This document shows, piece after piece, positions 27,095-36,499 of a stretch of DNA of 64,000 nt. The notes under the pieces were generated by a model. The model did not search any database. It had not been told where the DNA came from and worked only from the letters and a program-made list of their open reading frames with translations. Position 1 is the stretch's first letter. Every line of letters begins with the position of its first letter. The DNA comes from Saccharopolyspora endophytica (GTDB lineage Bacteria; Actinomycetota; Actinomycetes; Mycobacteriales; Pseudonocardiaceae): positions 299,996 to 363,995 of the forward strand of contig NZ_JAGPXE010000006.1 of the NCBI RefSeq assembly GCF_018070075.1. The letters run 5' to 3'. The position numbers and the translations under genes are program-made.

Positions 27095-28285
27095 ATGCGC
27101 ACCATCAACGTCGGCCTCATCGGCGCCGGATTCATGGGCAAAGCCCACTCCTTGGCTTACGCCGCCATGCCCATGTTCTTCTGGCCCGCACCGGCCGTTC
27201 CGCACCGCAAGATCATCTGCGACGTCACCGAGGAAGCCGCTGCGGAAGGTGCCCAGCGCTACGGGTTCGACGAGTCCACCGCGGACTGGAAGCGCGTCGT
27301 CGAGCACCCGGACGTCGAGGTCGTCGACATCGCCACCCCCAACAACATGCACGCGGAGATCGCGCAGGCGGCTGCCGCTGCGGGCAAGCACATCATCTGC
27401 GAGAAACCCCTCGCGCGCACCGCAGAGGAAGCGCGGACGATGTACGAGGCCGTGCGCGACGCCGGCGTGGTGAACATGGTCGCGTTCAACTACCGCCGCA
27501 CGCCCGCTGTCGCCCTGGCCAAGCGCTACATCGACGAAGGCGCGATCGGTGAGCTCATCAGCTTCCGCGGAACCTACCTGCAGGACTGGTCGGCCGATCC
27601 GGAATCGCCCCTGTCCTGGCGGTTCCAGCGCGAGATCGCCGGATCGGGGGCGCTCGGCGACATCGGCACGCACGTGGTCGACCTCGCGCGCTACCTCGTC
27701 GGCGAGATCAGCGGGGTCAACGCGATGCTCAAGACCTGGGTTCCGGAGCGGCCGCTGTCCGCAGGCGGTGCCGACCAGCTCGGCACCGGGCGCTCCGCGG
27801 GCGACGCGCCGCGCGGGCCGGTCGACGTCGACGACGAGCTGATCACGATGTTGCGGTTCTCCAACGGGGCGATCGGTTCGCTGGAAGCCACCCGCAACGG
27901 CCACGGCCGGAACAACTTCCTCACCTTCGAGCTGCACGGTACCGAAGGATCGATCGTGTTCAACTACGAACGCCGCGATGAGCTGCAGGTGTGCTTCGCC
28001 TCCGACGGCAACGACCGCAAGGGTTTCCGCACCGTCTACACCGGAGCCCCGCACCCCTACGGCGAGGCCCTCTGGCCGATTCCGGCGCTGGGCATCGGCT
28101 ACGGCGAGACCAAGATCGTCGAGTGCCACGACCTGTTCCAGGCCATCACCACCCAGCAGGCCGTCAGCCCGGACTTCGGCGACGGGTACCAGATCGCGCG
28201 GATCTCGGACGCCATCGTCGAGTCGTCGGAGACCGAGTCCTGGATCAGTGTGCCGCCGCTGGACGCGACCCCCGAGCGAGGCTGA
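27095..28285 (+). CDS. lgdA: Gfo/Idh/MocA dehydrogenase, probable levoglucosan dehydrogenase (LgdA-like)
   Basis: 396 residues: Rossmann domain (1-130, GLIGAGFMGKAHS, catalytic EKP in IICEKPLA) and C-terminal beta-sheet domain (about 135-370, with GSGALGDIGTHVVDLARYL supplying Asp and His). Segments such as AAMPMFFWPAPA, TYLQDWSADPESPLSWRFQ and ERPLSAGGADQLGT agree closely with what I recall of the structurally studied actinobacterial levoglucosan dehydrogenase; this is from memory, not a search. The reaction would be C3 oxidation of levoglucosan with NAD+. ATG 27095 follows AAAGGA by 9 nt; GTG 27077 is a weaker start. Confidence 0.72.
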   Translation: MRTINVGLIGAGFMGKAHSLAYAAMPMFFWPAPAVPHRKIICDVTEEAAAEGAQRYGFDESTADWKRVVEHPDVEVVDIATPNNMHAEIAQAAAAAGKHIICEKPLARTAEEARTMYEAVRDAGVVNMVAFNYRRTPAVALAKRYIDEGAIGELISFRGTYLQDWSADPESPLSWRFQREIAGSGALGDIGTHVVDLARYLVGEISGVNAMLKTWVPERPLSAGGADQLGTGRSAGDAPRGPVDVDDELITMLRFSNGAIGSLEATRNGHGRNNFLTFELHGTEGSIVFNYERRDELQVCFASDGNDRKGFRTVYTGAPHPYGEALWPIPALGIGYGETKIVECHDLFQAITTQQAVSPDFGDGYQIARISDAIVESSETESWISVPPLDATPERG

Positions 28286-28286
28286 G

Positions 28287-29810
28287 ATGTCAGCCGACGA
28301 TGAGTCCACGAAGGACGAAGCACCGGCCGTCGCGCTGCGCGGGATCCACAAGTCCTTCAACGAAGTGTCCGTCCTGCGCGGCGTGGACTTCGAGGTGGCG
28401 CCGTGCGAGGTGCACGCGCTGGCAGGTGAGAACGGCGCGGGGAAGTCCACGCTGATGAAGATCCTGCAAGGCGTGCACCGGCAGGACTCCGGAGAGATCC
28501 GGATCCGGGGGCGCCAACAGCAGTTCTCGTCCACCAAGGACGCCCGCGCAGCGGGGATCGGGATGGTGTTCCAGGAGTTCAGCCTGGTTCCCACGCTGAC
28601 CGTGGCGCAGAACATCTTCCTCAACTACGAGCCGAGGCGGCGCGGGCTGATCGACGACCGCGAAGCCGTCGAGCGAGCGCGGGCGCTGCTGGCCGACATG
28701 GGTGTGGACCTGGATCCGACGGCGCAAGTCGGCTCCCTGTCCACCGGGGCCTGGCAGTTGACCGAGATCGCGAAAGCCCTGGCCCAGCAGGCCAGCGTGC
28801 TGATCATGGACGAGCCGACCGCCAGCCTGGCCAAGGACGAGGTCGATGCGCTGTTCACGCTCATCTCTCGGCTCACCCACCGCGGTATCTCCATCATCTA
28901 CATCAGCCACCGGATGGAGGAGGTCTACCGCATAGCGGATCGGATCACGGTCCTGCGCGACGGAACGCGCGTGCTGACCGACGCGCTGTCCCGGCTGTCT
29001 CCCGAGCAGATCGTGGAGGCCATCGTCGGCCGCACCATGGAGAACGCACTCCAGTGGGAGCCGCGAGCGGTCGACCGCGCAAGTGCCCCGCTCCTGGAGG
29101 CGCGGAACCTGCGGTCGCAGACCGGCGTGAGCGACGTGTCGCTGGAGGTGCACCGGGGCGAGATCGTCGGACTGGCCGGGCTGATGGGAAGCGGCCGCAC
29201 CGAGGTCGCACGCTGCTTGTTCGGCGTGGACAAGCTGGAGTCGGGCGAGATCCTGCTGCACGGCCGGCGGTGCGACATCACCTCGCCGACTTCCGCGATC
29301 GATCAGGGCATTGCGATGGTGCCCGAAGACCGCAGGCTGCAAGGCTTGGTCTTGGACCACACGATCCGCGACAACCTCCTCCTGCCGCTGCTCGACGGGT
29401 TGCGGCGGGGCCCGTTCGTCGATGACGGGCGAGGAACCAGCACGGTCGCCACCCTCGTCGACAAGCTCCAGATCCGCGCGGCCTCGGTCAACAAGCCGGT
29501 CCGGCTGCTCTCCGGCGGCAACCAGCAGAAGGTCGTCATCGCCAAATGGCTGGCCACCGACCCGGAGCTGCTCATCCTCGACGAACCGACTGCCGGGGTC
29601 GACGTGGGCACCAAACAGGAAATCATCGAACTCATCCGCGGTCTGGCGGACGACGGCAAGGGGATCATCGTCATCTCCTCCGAACTGCCGGAGCTGCTGG
29701 CCATCAGCGACCGCGTGCTCGTGCTGAGGCACGGCACCGTCGCTGCGGACCTCGATCGCGCTGGCATCGCCGACGAGGAATCCCTGCAACTCGCCATCCA
29801 AGGAGTCTGA
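28287..29810 (+). CDS. Sugar ABC transporter ATP-binding protein (RbsA/MglA type)
   Basis: 507-residue tandem ATPase. Domain 1 has Walker A GENGAGKST, signature-like LSTGAWQ and Walker B LIMDEPTA. Domain 2 has a degenerate Walker A GLMGSGRTE, signature LSGGNQQKV and Walker B LILDEPTA. This asymmetry is normal for carbohydrate uptake type 2 ATPases. It starts one base after the preceding stop and pairs with the permease 7 nt downstream. Confidence 0.9.
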   Translation: MSADDESTKDEAPAVALRGIHKSFNEVSVLRGVDFEVAPCEVHALAGENGAGKSTLMKILQGVHRQDSGEIRIRGRQQQFSSTKDARAAGIGMVFQEFSLVPTLTVAQNIFLNYEPRRRGLIDDREAVERARALLADMGVDLDPTAQVGSLSTGAWQLTEIAKALAQQASVLIMDEPTASLAKDEVDALFTLISRLTHRGISIIYISHRMEEVYRIADRITVLRDGTRVLTDALSRLSPEQIVEAIVGRTMENALQWEPRAVDRASAPLLEARNLRSQTGVSDVSLEVHRGEIVGLAGLMGSGRTEVARCLFGVDKLESGEILLHGRRCDITSPTSAIDQGIAMVPEDRRLQGLVLDHTIRDNLLLPLLDGLRRGPFVDDGRGTSTVATLVDKLQIRAASVNKPVRLLSGGNQQKVVIAKWLATDPELLILDEPTAGVDVGTKQEIIELIRGLADDGKGIIVISSELPELLAISDRVLVLRHGTVAADLDRAGIADEESLQLAIQGV

Positions 29811-29817
29811 TGCCGTC

Positions 29818-30816
29818 ATGTCCTTGCAGACCCCATCCCCAGGCACCACCCGGCACAACCCGGCGTCGGGCACGGCGGGCCTGACCACCGCCCTGCGCGG
29901 CCTCGACTGGCGCAACTACGCGATCTTCATCGGGTTCGCCGTCGTCTTCGCGCTGTTCGCGGTCCTGCTGGCCGACGACGGATTCCTCACCTCCGTCAAC
30001 CTGCTCAACATCTTCCGTCAGACCGCGATGATCTCGGTGATGGCCGTCGCGGTCACCTTCGTGATCGCCGCGGCCCAGATCGACCTGTCGGTCGGGTCCG
30101 TGGCGGGTCTGGCCAGCGTCGTCGCCGCCATGGCCATGTCCAGCGGGAACACGCTGACCGGCGTGCTGGCCGGACTCGCGGTCGGCGTCGTGGTCGGCGC
30201 GATCAACGGGGGGTTGGTGACGTTCTTCGGGATCCCGTCCTTTCTCGTGACGCTGGCCATGATGGGCATCGCTCTCGGTGTCGCGCAGTGGATCAGCAAC
30301 TCCGGACCGGTGCCGATCCTCAACGACAGCTTCAACAGCATCTTCGGCGGCGGCAACATCGGTCCGATCCCGTCGCTGCTGGTGTGGACGGTCGCGTTCG
30401 TCGCCGTCGGCGCGGTCGTGCTGTCCAAGACGCGCTTCGGCCGCCAGGTGCTGGCCACCGGCGGTAATCGCGTTGCCGCCGCGTTCACCGGCGTCAACAC
30501 GCAGCGGATCACCTTCAGCGTCATGATGCTGTCCGCGGTCGCGGCCAGCATCGCGGGGATGCTCTACGCCGGGCGGCTGGAATCCGGCCGCTACCAATGG
30601 GGCGACGGCGACGAGCTGTCGGTCATCGCGGCCGTCATCCTCGGCGGCACCAGCCTGTTCGGCGGCAACGGCAGCGTCGTGCGAGCTCTCTTCGGCTCGC
30701 TGCTCGTCGGGGTCATCAACAACGGACTCGTCCTCGCCGGCCTCGACGTCAGCCAACAGCAGGTCGTCCGCGGCGCCATCATCATCATCGCGGTGGCGCT
30801 GACCCGACGGAAGTAA
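29818..30816 (+). CDS. Sugar ABC transporter permease (RbsC type)
   Basis: 332-residue permease with about 8-10 membrane helices. The BPD_transp_2 signature region includes QIDLSVGSVAGLASV, NGGLVTFFGIPSFLVTLAMM, GGNRVAAAFTGVNT and AAVILGGTSLFGGNG. It forms the channel for the binding protein at 25888 with the ATPase at 28287. Confidence 0.9.
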   Translation: MSLQTPSPGTTRHNPASGTAGLTTALRGLDWRNYAIFIGFAVVFALFAVLLADDGFLTSVNLLNIFRQTAMISVMAVAVTFVIAAAQIDLSVGSVAGLASVVAAMAMSSGNTLTGVLAGLAVGVVVGAINGGLVTFFGIPSFLVTLAMMGIALGVAQWISNSGPVPILNDSFNSIFGGGNIGPIPSLLVWTVAFVAVGAVVLSKTRFGRQVLATGGNRVAAAFTGVNTQRITFSVMMLSAVAASIAGMLYAGRLESGRYQWGDGDELSVIAAVILGGTSLFGGNGSVVRALFGSLLVGVINNGLVLAGLDVSQQQVVRGAIIIIAVALTRRK

Positions 30817-30868
30817 CACCCGCCCAGGCGACTGCCGCGGCTCGCCAGGAACCAACGGAGATGACCAC

Positions 30869-31936
30869 ATGACCGACCAGCTGCGCGCCGGTCTCCTCGG
30901 AGCCGGATTCATGGGCAGCGTCCACGCCCACGCCATCCGCGCCGCAGGCGCCACCATCACCGCCGTCTCGGCATCGACGCCCGAACGCTCCGAGCGGGCG
31001 GCGAGCGAGGTCGGTGCCGGCCGGGCCGTGGCCTGCGCTGACGAGCTCATCCACGCCGACGACGTGGACGTCGTCCACATCTGCACGCCCAACGCGCTGC
31101 ACGTGCCGCAAGCTCTTGCCGCACTGGACGCGGGAAAGCACGTCATCTGCGAAAAGCCCCTGGCCACCACTGAGGCCGAAGCGCGCCAACTCGCCGACGC
31201 GGCCCGCGATTCCGACGTGGTCACCGCGGTCCCGTTCATCTACCGCTTCTACCCCTCCGTCCGGGAAGCGCGGGCCCGCATCGCCGCCGGAGAGGCTGGT
31301 GCGCTGCGGCTGATCCACGGTTCGTACCTCCAGGACTGGATGGCCCCCGCCGACGCGGGGAACTGGCGCTCCGACGCCTCCCTCGGAGGGGCATCCCGCG
31401 CCTTCGCCGACATCGGCATCCATTGGTGCGACCTGATCGAATTCACCACCGGTCACCGCATCACCCGGCTCATCGCCTGCACCGTTGCAACGTCGTCCGA
31501 CGCTGACGGTGAGGACGCGACGACGCTGCTGTTCGAAACCGACCGCGGTGCCGCCGGTTCCGCCGTGATCAGCCAGGTCAGCCAAGGACGGAAGAACCGT
31601 CTGTGGTTCTCCATCGATGGTGCGACTGCCGCCTACTCGTTCAACCAGGAGCAGCCAGACACGCTGTGGATCGGAGGCCAAGCCGACAACCGCGTGCTCC
31701 ACCGAGGGAGCGCGGCCGAAGGACGTGACGCCGTGCGGTATTCCGCGCTCCCGGCCGGACATCCCCAGGGATATCAGGACTGCTTCAACGCCTTCGTCCG
31801 CGACACCTACGCCTCGATCAGCGACCACGCTCCGGACAGCCTGCCCACCTTCGACGACGGGCTGCGCGCCGCCGCCCTCACCCAGGCCGTCCTCAAGTCC
31901 GCGGACACCAAGACTTGGGTGGAGGTACCACGATGA
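30869..31936 (+). CDS. Gfo/Idh/MocA oxidoreductase (LgdC candidate)
   Basis: 355 residues with GLLGAGFMGSVHAHA dinucleotide motif, catalytic-lysine motif CEKPLA, and the substrate-domain segment GGASRAFADIGIHWCDLIEF. It is clearly a paralogue of, but distinct from, the dehydrogenase at 27095. In the four-enzyme levoglucosan route one Gfo/Idh enzyme oxidises at C3 and a second reduces 3-keto-glucose to glucose; this gene fits the second job. A ribosome site (GGAG) precedes the ATG, and the stop overlaps the next start. Confidence 0.75.
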   Translation: MTDQLRAGLLGAGFMGSVHAHAIRAAGATITAVSASTPERSERAASEVGAGRAVACADELIHADDVDVVHICTPNALHVPQALAALDAGKHVICEKPLATTEAEARQLADAARDSDVVTAVPFIYRFYPSVREARARIAAGEAGALRLIHGSYLQDWMAPADAGNWRSDASLGGASRAFADIGIHWCDLIEFTTGHRITRLIACTVATSSDADGEDATTLLFETDRGAAGSAVISQVSQGRKNRLWFSIDGATAAYSFNQEQPDTLWIGGQADNRVLHRGSAAEGRDAVRYSALPAGHPQGYQDCFNAFVRDTYASISDHAPDSLPTFDDGLRAAALTQAVLKSADTKTWVEVPR

Positions 31937-32853
31937 AACTCGGTTTTCTCACCGCTTGCATGCCCGACCGCCGTCTGGAGCACATCGTCGAATGGGCCGC
32001 CGACCGCCGGTTCGAGGCCCTGGAAGTCGCCGCCTGGCCGAGCTTGGGCGACCGCCCGTTCACCGCGAGCCATCTCGCCGTTGAACGATTCGGTCAGGCC
32101 GACGCCGACCGCACCAACGAGCTGTTCAGCAACAACGGCCTGACCTTGTCCTCCGTGGCCTACTACGACAACAACCTCCACCCCGACCCGGCGCAGCGCC
32201 AGGCCATCAACGAGCACGTCGCCGCGTGCATCGACGCCGCCGGACTCCTCGGATGCCCCACGGTGGGCACCTTCATCGGCCGCGACCCCAGCAAGAGCGT
32301 CGCGGACAACCTCCGCGACGCCGAGCGCATCTTCCGCCCGCTGGTGGAACGCGCAGGAGAACGCGGGGTCAAGCTGGTCATCGAGAACTGCGTGATGGAG
32401 GGCTGGCACCCCGACGGTTACCCCGGGAACCTCGCTTACTCCCCGGAACTCTGGGAATGGATGTTCTCGCTGGGCCTCTACCTCAACTACGATCCGTCGC
32501 ACCTGGTCTGGATGGGCATCGACCCCGTGACGGCGCTGCGCCCGTACGTCGACCGCATTCCGCACGCCCAGGCCAAGGACATCCAACTGTTCCCTGAACG
32601 CCGCAACCGCTACGGCTACCCGGGCAAGGCGATCAACCGCACCGATCCCTGGGACACCGGCTGGTGGCGCTACCGAGTCCCCGGACTCGGTGACGTCGAT
32701 TGGCGCGAGGTCATCGACGCCCTCTACGAAGGCGGCTTCGACGGAGTGCTCTCCGTCGAACACGAAGACCCGATCTGGGGAGGCACACCCGACAAGGTCG
32801 ACACCGGACTGGACATCGCCCACCGCACCTTGCGCCCCTTGATCGTGGCCTGA
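31933..32853 (+). CDS. Sugar phosphate isomerase/epimerase-like TIM barrel (LgdB candidate)
   Basis: 306-residue xylose-isomerase-like barrel with a full set of metal-ligand segments: Glu in LVIENCVMEGW, Asp/His in LNYDPSHLVWMG, His in IPHAQAKDIQ and Glu in LSVEHED. The family includes 3-keto-sugar lyases/hydratases and hydroxypyruvate-isomerase-like enzymes. ATG 31933 overlaps the preceding TGA, with GGAGGT upstream. It is the fourth enzyme needed for the proposed oxidation-elimination-hydration-reduction sequence. Confidence 0.75.
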   Translation: MKLGFLTACMPDRRLEHIVEWAADRRFEALEVAAWPSLGDRPFTASHLAVERFGQADADRTNELFSNNGLTLSSVAYYDNNLHPDPAQRQAINEHVAACIDAAGLLGCPTVGTFIGRDPSKSVADNLRDAERIFRPLVERAGERGVKLVIENCVMEGWHPDGYPGNLAYSPELWEWMFSLGLYLNYDPSHLVWMGIDPVTALRPYVDRIPHAQAKDIQLFPERRNRYGYPGKAINRTDPWDTGWWRYRVPGLGDVDWREVIDALYEGGFDGVLSVEHEDPIWGGTPDKVDTGLDIAHRTLRPLIVA

Positions 32854-32882
32854 GGAGCGCTCACCGCCCGGTTGCGGCACGA

Positions 32883-32920
32883 GGTGGGGCGTGGCGTTCG
32901 GGAAACCGCCGCGCCCCACC
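32883..32920. terminator. Bidirectional terminator, convergent genes
   Basis: Arms GGTGGGGCG (32883-32891) and CGCCCCACC (32912-32920), extended inward by GGCG/CGCC after one mismatch, around a 10-nt loop; it lies between convergent coding ends at 32853 and 32963. Confidence 0.75.
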
Positions 32921-32962
32921 AACGTGCTACGAGTGCGCAACTGGACTCGTCGGCGAGCGGGT

Positions 32963-34318
32963 TCAGCGTCCCGCGGCGGTTCCGTCGCTCCCGCCGCCTG
33001 ATCGGGTGGGTGCCCGCAGCTCGGAGGAATCGGAAAGCGCCACCGGTGTCGGCTGCTGCCGCGCGCGCAGGGCCAGAACTCCTGCCGCTGCCAGGGAGAG
33101 GGATAGCAGCGCGACGCCGTGCTGCGCTGTGCCCGTGGCCTCGGTGATCAGCCCGAGGAGGTACGGGCCGACGAAGCCGCTGAGATTGCCCAGCGAGTTG
33201 ATCAGCGCGATCCCGCTGGCGGCGGCCACCCCGGTGAGCGCAGCCGTGGGGAGGTTCCAGAAGACCGGCACGGCCGCCATGAGACCGACCAACGCTACCG
33301 CCGTCCCCGCCAGGGCTAGGTAGGGCTGGGCGAGGTACGCGCTGCTGAAGAATCCCGCAGCGCTCACGAAGCAAGGAATGGCCAGATGCCAGCGTCGTTC
33401 GCCGGTTCTGTCGGAATTCCAGGAGACCGGCACGATCGCCAGGAGTGCGACGAGCCACGGGGCGGCGGAGAGCATGCTGATCTGGAAGTGGCTCGCGTCG
33501 GCGAACCGCTGGGCGAGAATCTGGGGGAGCCAGAAGCCGATTCCCCATTGGCCGAGGATGATGCAGAAGTACAGCAGGGACAGGAACCAGACCGACGGGT
33601 TGGAGAACGAGGCGCGAAGCGTGTGGTTCCCGCTGCTGCGCTTCTGATCGGACTCGGCTCGCATGCGTTCGAGGAGCCAGGAGCGCTCCTCGCTGCTCAG
33701 CCACCTGGCCTCATCGGGGCCGTCGGGCAGGAAGAACCAGATGACGAACCCGTAGGCGATCGCCACGCCGCCGGTCACGACGAAGATCCATTGCCAGCCG
33801 TGCAGGCCGGAGAGCCCGTCCAGGTGGAGCAACGCTCCGGTGCCGACGGAACCGAAGGCGAAGCTGATCGGTACCGCGACCTGGAACCAGGAGAACGACT
33901 TCCCGCGCTCCCTGGCGGGGAACCAGTAGCTCAGGTACAAGATGACGCCCGGGACGAAGCCCGCCTCGGCCGCCCCCAGCAGGGCGCGCAGCACGTAGAA
34001 GCTGATCGGACCGCTGACGAACATCATCGCGACGGTGACCACACCCCACGTCCACATGATGCGCGCGATCCATCTTCGGGCGCCCACGCGGTGCAGGACG
34101 AGATTGCTCGGGACTTCGAAGAAGAAGTACGCGATGAAGAAGATCCCGGCGCCGAGGCCGAACGAGGCCGCGCTGAGCCCGGTGTCCGCGCGCATCTCCA
34201 GGGCGCCGATGCTGATGTTGAGTCGGTCCAGGTAGGCGACGACGAATGCGGCCATCAGGATGGGCAGCAGTCTCCACATCGCCTTCCGGACAACGCGCCG
34301 TTGCGTTGTCTGGCTCAT
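32963..34318 (-). CDS. MFS transporter, anion:cation symporter (ACS) type
   Basis: 451-residue 12-helix permease. FVVAYLDRLNISIG in helix 1 and FFEVPSNLVLHRVGARRW in the 2-3 region are hallmarks of the ACS family, which imports sugar acids, tartrate-like dicarboxylates and aromatic acids. It is the last gene of the minus-strand operon with aldehyde dehydrogenase, RraA-like protein and Zn-alcohol dehydrogenase, so it probably brings in their carboxylate substrate. Confidence 0.87.
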   Translation of the reverse strand: MSQTTQRRVVRKAMWRLLPILMAAFVVAYLDRLNISIGALEMRADTGLSAASFGLGAGIFFIAYFFFEVPSNLVLHRVGARRWIARIMWTWGVVTVAMMFVSGPISFYVLRALLGAAEAGFVPGVILYLSYWFPARERGKSFSWFQVAVPISFAFGSVGTGALLHLDGLSGLHGWQWIFVVTGGVAIAYGFVIWFFLPDGPDEARWLSSEERSWLLERMRAESDQKRSSGNHTLRASFSNPSVWFLSLLYFCIILGQWGIGFWLPQILAQRFADASHFQISMLSAAPWLVALLAIVPVSWNSDRTGERRWHLAIPCFVSAAGFFSSAYLAQPYLALAGTAVALVGLMAAVPVFWNLPTAALTGVAAASGIALINSLGNLSGFVGPYLLGLITEATGTAQHGVALLSLSLAAAGVLALRARQQPTPVALSDSSELRAPTRSGGGSDGTAAGR

Positions 34319-34364
34319 CGGTTCTCACCTCTTCGCTTTCCGGGCTGGTGTTGAGCGGGTCCGG

Positions 34365-35819
34365 TCATGGGACGACCGGGCTCAGGTAGACGACTTTGAG
34401 CTGGGTGAAGAAGTCCGTGGTGGTGTGGCCGATGGAGTAGTCGCCCACACCGGAGTCGCCGATGCCGCCGAAGGGCACGTGCGGCTGGCTGGTCGTGCCG
34501 TGGTTGACGTGGACCATGCCGGCGCGGACCGCGCTGGTGAAGCGCATCGCGACGTCGACGTGCTCGCTGAACACGACACCGGCCAGCCCGTAGTCGCTGT
34601 GGTTGGCCACTCTGATCGCTTCGTCCACGTCGGAGACCCGGATGACGGTCACCACGGGACCGAAGATCTCCTCCCGCGCGACGACCATCTCCGGTGTCAC
34701 GTGGTCGAGCACCGTCGGAACGAAGTACGGCCCATCGGGGAGGGGGCGGTCCGGGGTGGTGCGGACAGCACCTTCGTCGAGGCCCTTCCGCACGTACCCA
34801 TCGACGCGTTCCTGCTGAGCGTGGTTCACCAGCGGGCCGACTTGCGCCGACGGATCCATCCCCGGGCCGACCGACAACGCCGCGTACCTGTCGGTGAGCA
34901 GCCGCACCAACTCGTCGGCGATCTCGTCCTGGACGATGACCCGGCTGATGGCCGTGCACCGCTGGCCGGAGGTCTGCGCGGCGGCACTCGTGATCTGCTC
35001 GACGACCTTGCCGAGGTCCTCCGCGCTGTGCACGTAGGCCGCGTTCTTCCCGCCCAGCTCCAGCTGGACGACGCCGAGGCGACGGGCCACGCTCTCGGCG
35101 ATCTGCCTGCCGACGGCGGTTGATCCGGTGAAGGAGACGCCCGCGACGTCGGGATGCGCGGCGAGGTGCGCTCCGGCGAGGGAACCGCGACCGCAGACCA
35201 CGTTGAGCACTCCTGCCGGCAGACCGGCGTCGCGTGCCAGTGCGGCCAGGGCCAGGGCGGTCAGCGGGGTTTCCAGCGCGGGTTTGAGCACGACGGTGCA
35301 TCCCGCGGCCAGTGCCGGGCCCAGCTTGCGGATCGGTGCCACGGCCGGGAAGTTCCAAGGCGTGATCGCCGCGACGACGCCCAGGGGTTCTCGGACGGTG
35401 TAGACGAGCTGCCCCGCCGTCCGGCTCGGGATCGTGGTTCCGTGCAGCCGGGTGGTTTCCCCGGCGGCGTAGTCGAGTTCGAGCCGCGCCCTGGAGAGCT
35501 CTCCTCTGGACTCGGCCAGCGGCTTGCCCATCTCCCGCGTCATCAGCTCGGCGAGCTCGTCGGCGTGCTGTCCGATCAGCTCGTTCCATCGGCGCAGGAC
35601 GTCCCCGCGCTCCGGTGCGGGCCTGGCCGCCCATTCCGGAGCCGCTTTCTTGGCCGCGGAGACCGCCTCGGCGACGTCGGCAGGGGAGGAGTTGGGCGTG
35701 GCGGGCAGGGCGTCGTGCGGATCGGCGGGATTGCGGGACGCGACTTGGTCGCTTTCGGACGGCGTCCAGCGGTTGGCGATGAAGTTCGCCGGTTCCGCGC
35801 GTTCCAGAACCTCGTGCAC
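34365..35819 (-). CDS. Aldehyde dehydrogenase, 2-oxoglutarate-semialdehyde-like
   Basis: 484-residue aldehyde dehydrogenase: PWNFPA, FTGSTAVGR, LELGGKNAA (catalytic Glu), TSGQRCTAISR (catalytic Cys) and EEIFGPVV. GTG start at 35819, 5 nt after the RraA-like stop; the frame is open further upstream but would overlap that gene. Family neighbours include 2,5-dioxovalerate and succinate-semialdehyde dehydrogenases, which finish sugar-acid pathways. With the ACS permease and an aldolase-like gene, oxidation of a C4-C5 oxo-acid semialdehyde is plausible. Confidence 0.82.
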   Translation of the reverse strand: MHEVLERAEPANFIANRWTPSESDQVASRNPADPHDALPATPNSSPADVAEAVSAAKKAAPEWAARPAPERGDVLRRWNELIGQHADELAELMTREMGKPLAESRGELSRARLELDYAAGETTRLHGTTIPSRTAGQLVYTVREPLGVVAAITPWNFPAVAPIRKLGPALAAGCTVVLKPALETPLTALALAALARDAGLPAGVLNVVCGRGSLAGAHLAAHPDVAGVSFTGSTAVGRQIAESVARRLGVVQLELGGKNAAYVHSAEDLGKVVEQITSAAAQTSGQRCTAISRVIVQDEIADELVRLLTDRYAALSVGPGMDPSAQVGPLVNHAQQERVDGYVRKGLDEGAVRTTPDRPLPDGPYFVPTVLDHVTPEMVVAREEIFGPVVTVIRVSDVDEAIRVANHSDYGLAGVVFSEHVDVAMRFTSAVRAGMVHVNHGTTSQPHVPFGGIGDSGVGDYSIGHTTTDFFTQLKVVYLSPVVP

Positions 35820-35824
35820 GGTGA

Positions 35825-36499
35825 TCAACTCTCCTCGTCGTCGATCCGGGTGATGGTCAAGGACGCGTCGATCCACGAGCGGTCCCAAGTGCCGCGGTCG
35901 ATGGCGTCGACCGCGGCCGCTTCTGCGCGCAGGAGCTCTTCGGCCGCCGTCGCGATGGCGTCGGCACGTGCGGCGGGGACGGCGATCACACCGTCGGCAT
36001 CACCCACCACGACGTCGCCGGAGCGTACGGTCATGCCTGCGATCGACACCGATCCGCCGATTTCACCTGGACCGTTCTTGTAGGGCCCGAGGTGTGAGAC
36101 GGCGCGGGCGAAGACCGGCAGCCCGAGCTCGTGGAGCTCGACGACGTCCCGCGCGGCGCCGTCCAGGACGATCCCGGCGAGGCCTCGCGAGGCCGCGTAG
36201 CGGCAGAGCAGGTCACCGACGATGGCGCGAGCGGTGTCGCCGCCCGCGTCGATCACGAGCACCTCGCCGGGCCTGGCGAGGTCGACGGCCTTGTGCACGA
36301 CGAGGTTGTCGCCGGGGCGGGTCCGCACGGCCAGGGCCGGACCGACGAGCCTGCACCCGCTGAACAACGGCAGCACGCCGGGGGCGCCGGGCAGACGTCG
36401 CATCGAGTCGGACAGCGCCGAAGTCGGAAGCGGGTCCAACCGGGACAGAGTCGCTTCGTCGGGCCCGTCAGCGCGCGGGTGGATCACGCATTCACTCAT
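35825..36499 (-). CDS. RraA-family aldolase/decarboxylase
   Basis: 224-residue RraA-like trimer-forming protein. It has the GDNLVVHKAVDLARPGEVLVIDAGGD and RGLAGIVLDGAARDV segments that hold the Arg-Asp pair and the metal site in 4-hydroxy-4-methyl-2-oxoglutarate aldolases/oxaloacetate decarboxylases. In a catabolic operon it is unlikely to be an RNase E inhibitor; cleavage or decarboxylation of a branched 2-oxo acid is more likely. It overlaps the Zn-dehydrogenase gene by 8 nt. Confidence 0.78.
   Translation of the reverse strand: MSECVIHPRADGPDEATLSRLDPLPTSALSDSMRRLPGAPGVLPLFSGCRLVGPALAVRTRPGDNLVVHKAVDLARPGEVLVIDAGGDTARAIVGDLLCRYAASRGLAGIVLDGAARDVVELHELGLPVFARAVSHLGPYKNGPGEIGGSVSIAGMTVRSGDVVVGDADGVIAVPAARADAIATAAEELLRAEAAAVDAIDRGTWDRSWIDASLTITRIDDEES

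Noticed and set aside
25026..32853. myo-Inositol/rhizopine operon
   Set aside because: The IolE-like barrel and Gfo/Idh enzymes allow it, but no iolD, iolB or iolC-type genes are present and the enzyme at 27095 looks closer to levoglucosan dehydrogenase; kept as the main alternative.
35825..36499. RNase E regulator function for the RraA-like protein
   Set aside because: It sits in a catabolic operon with dehydrogenases and a permease; the aldolase/decarboxylase branch is more fitting.
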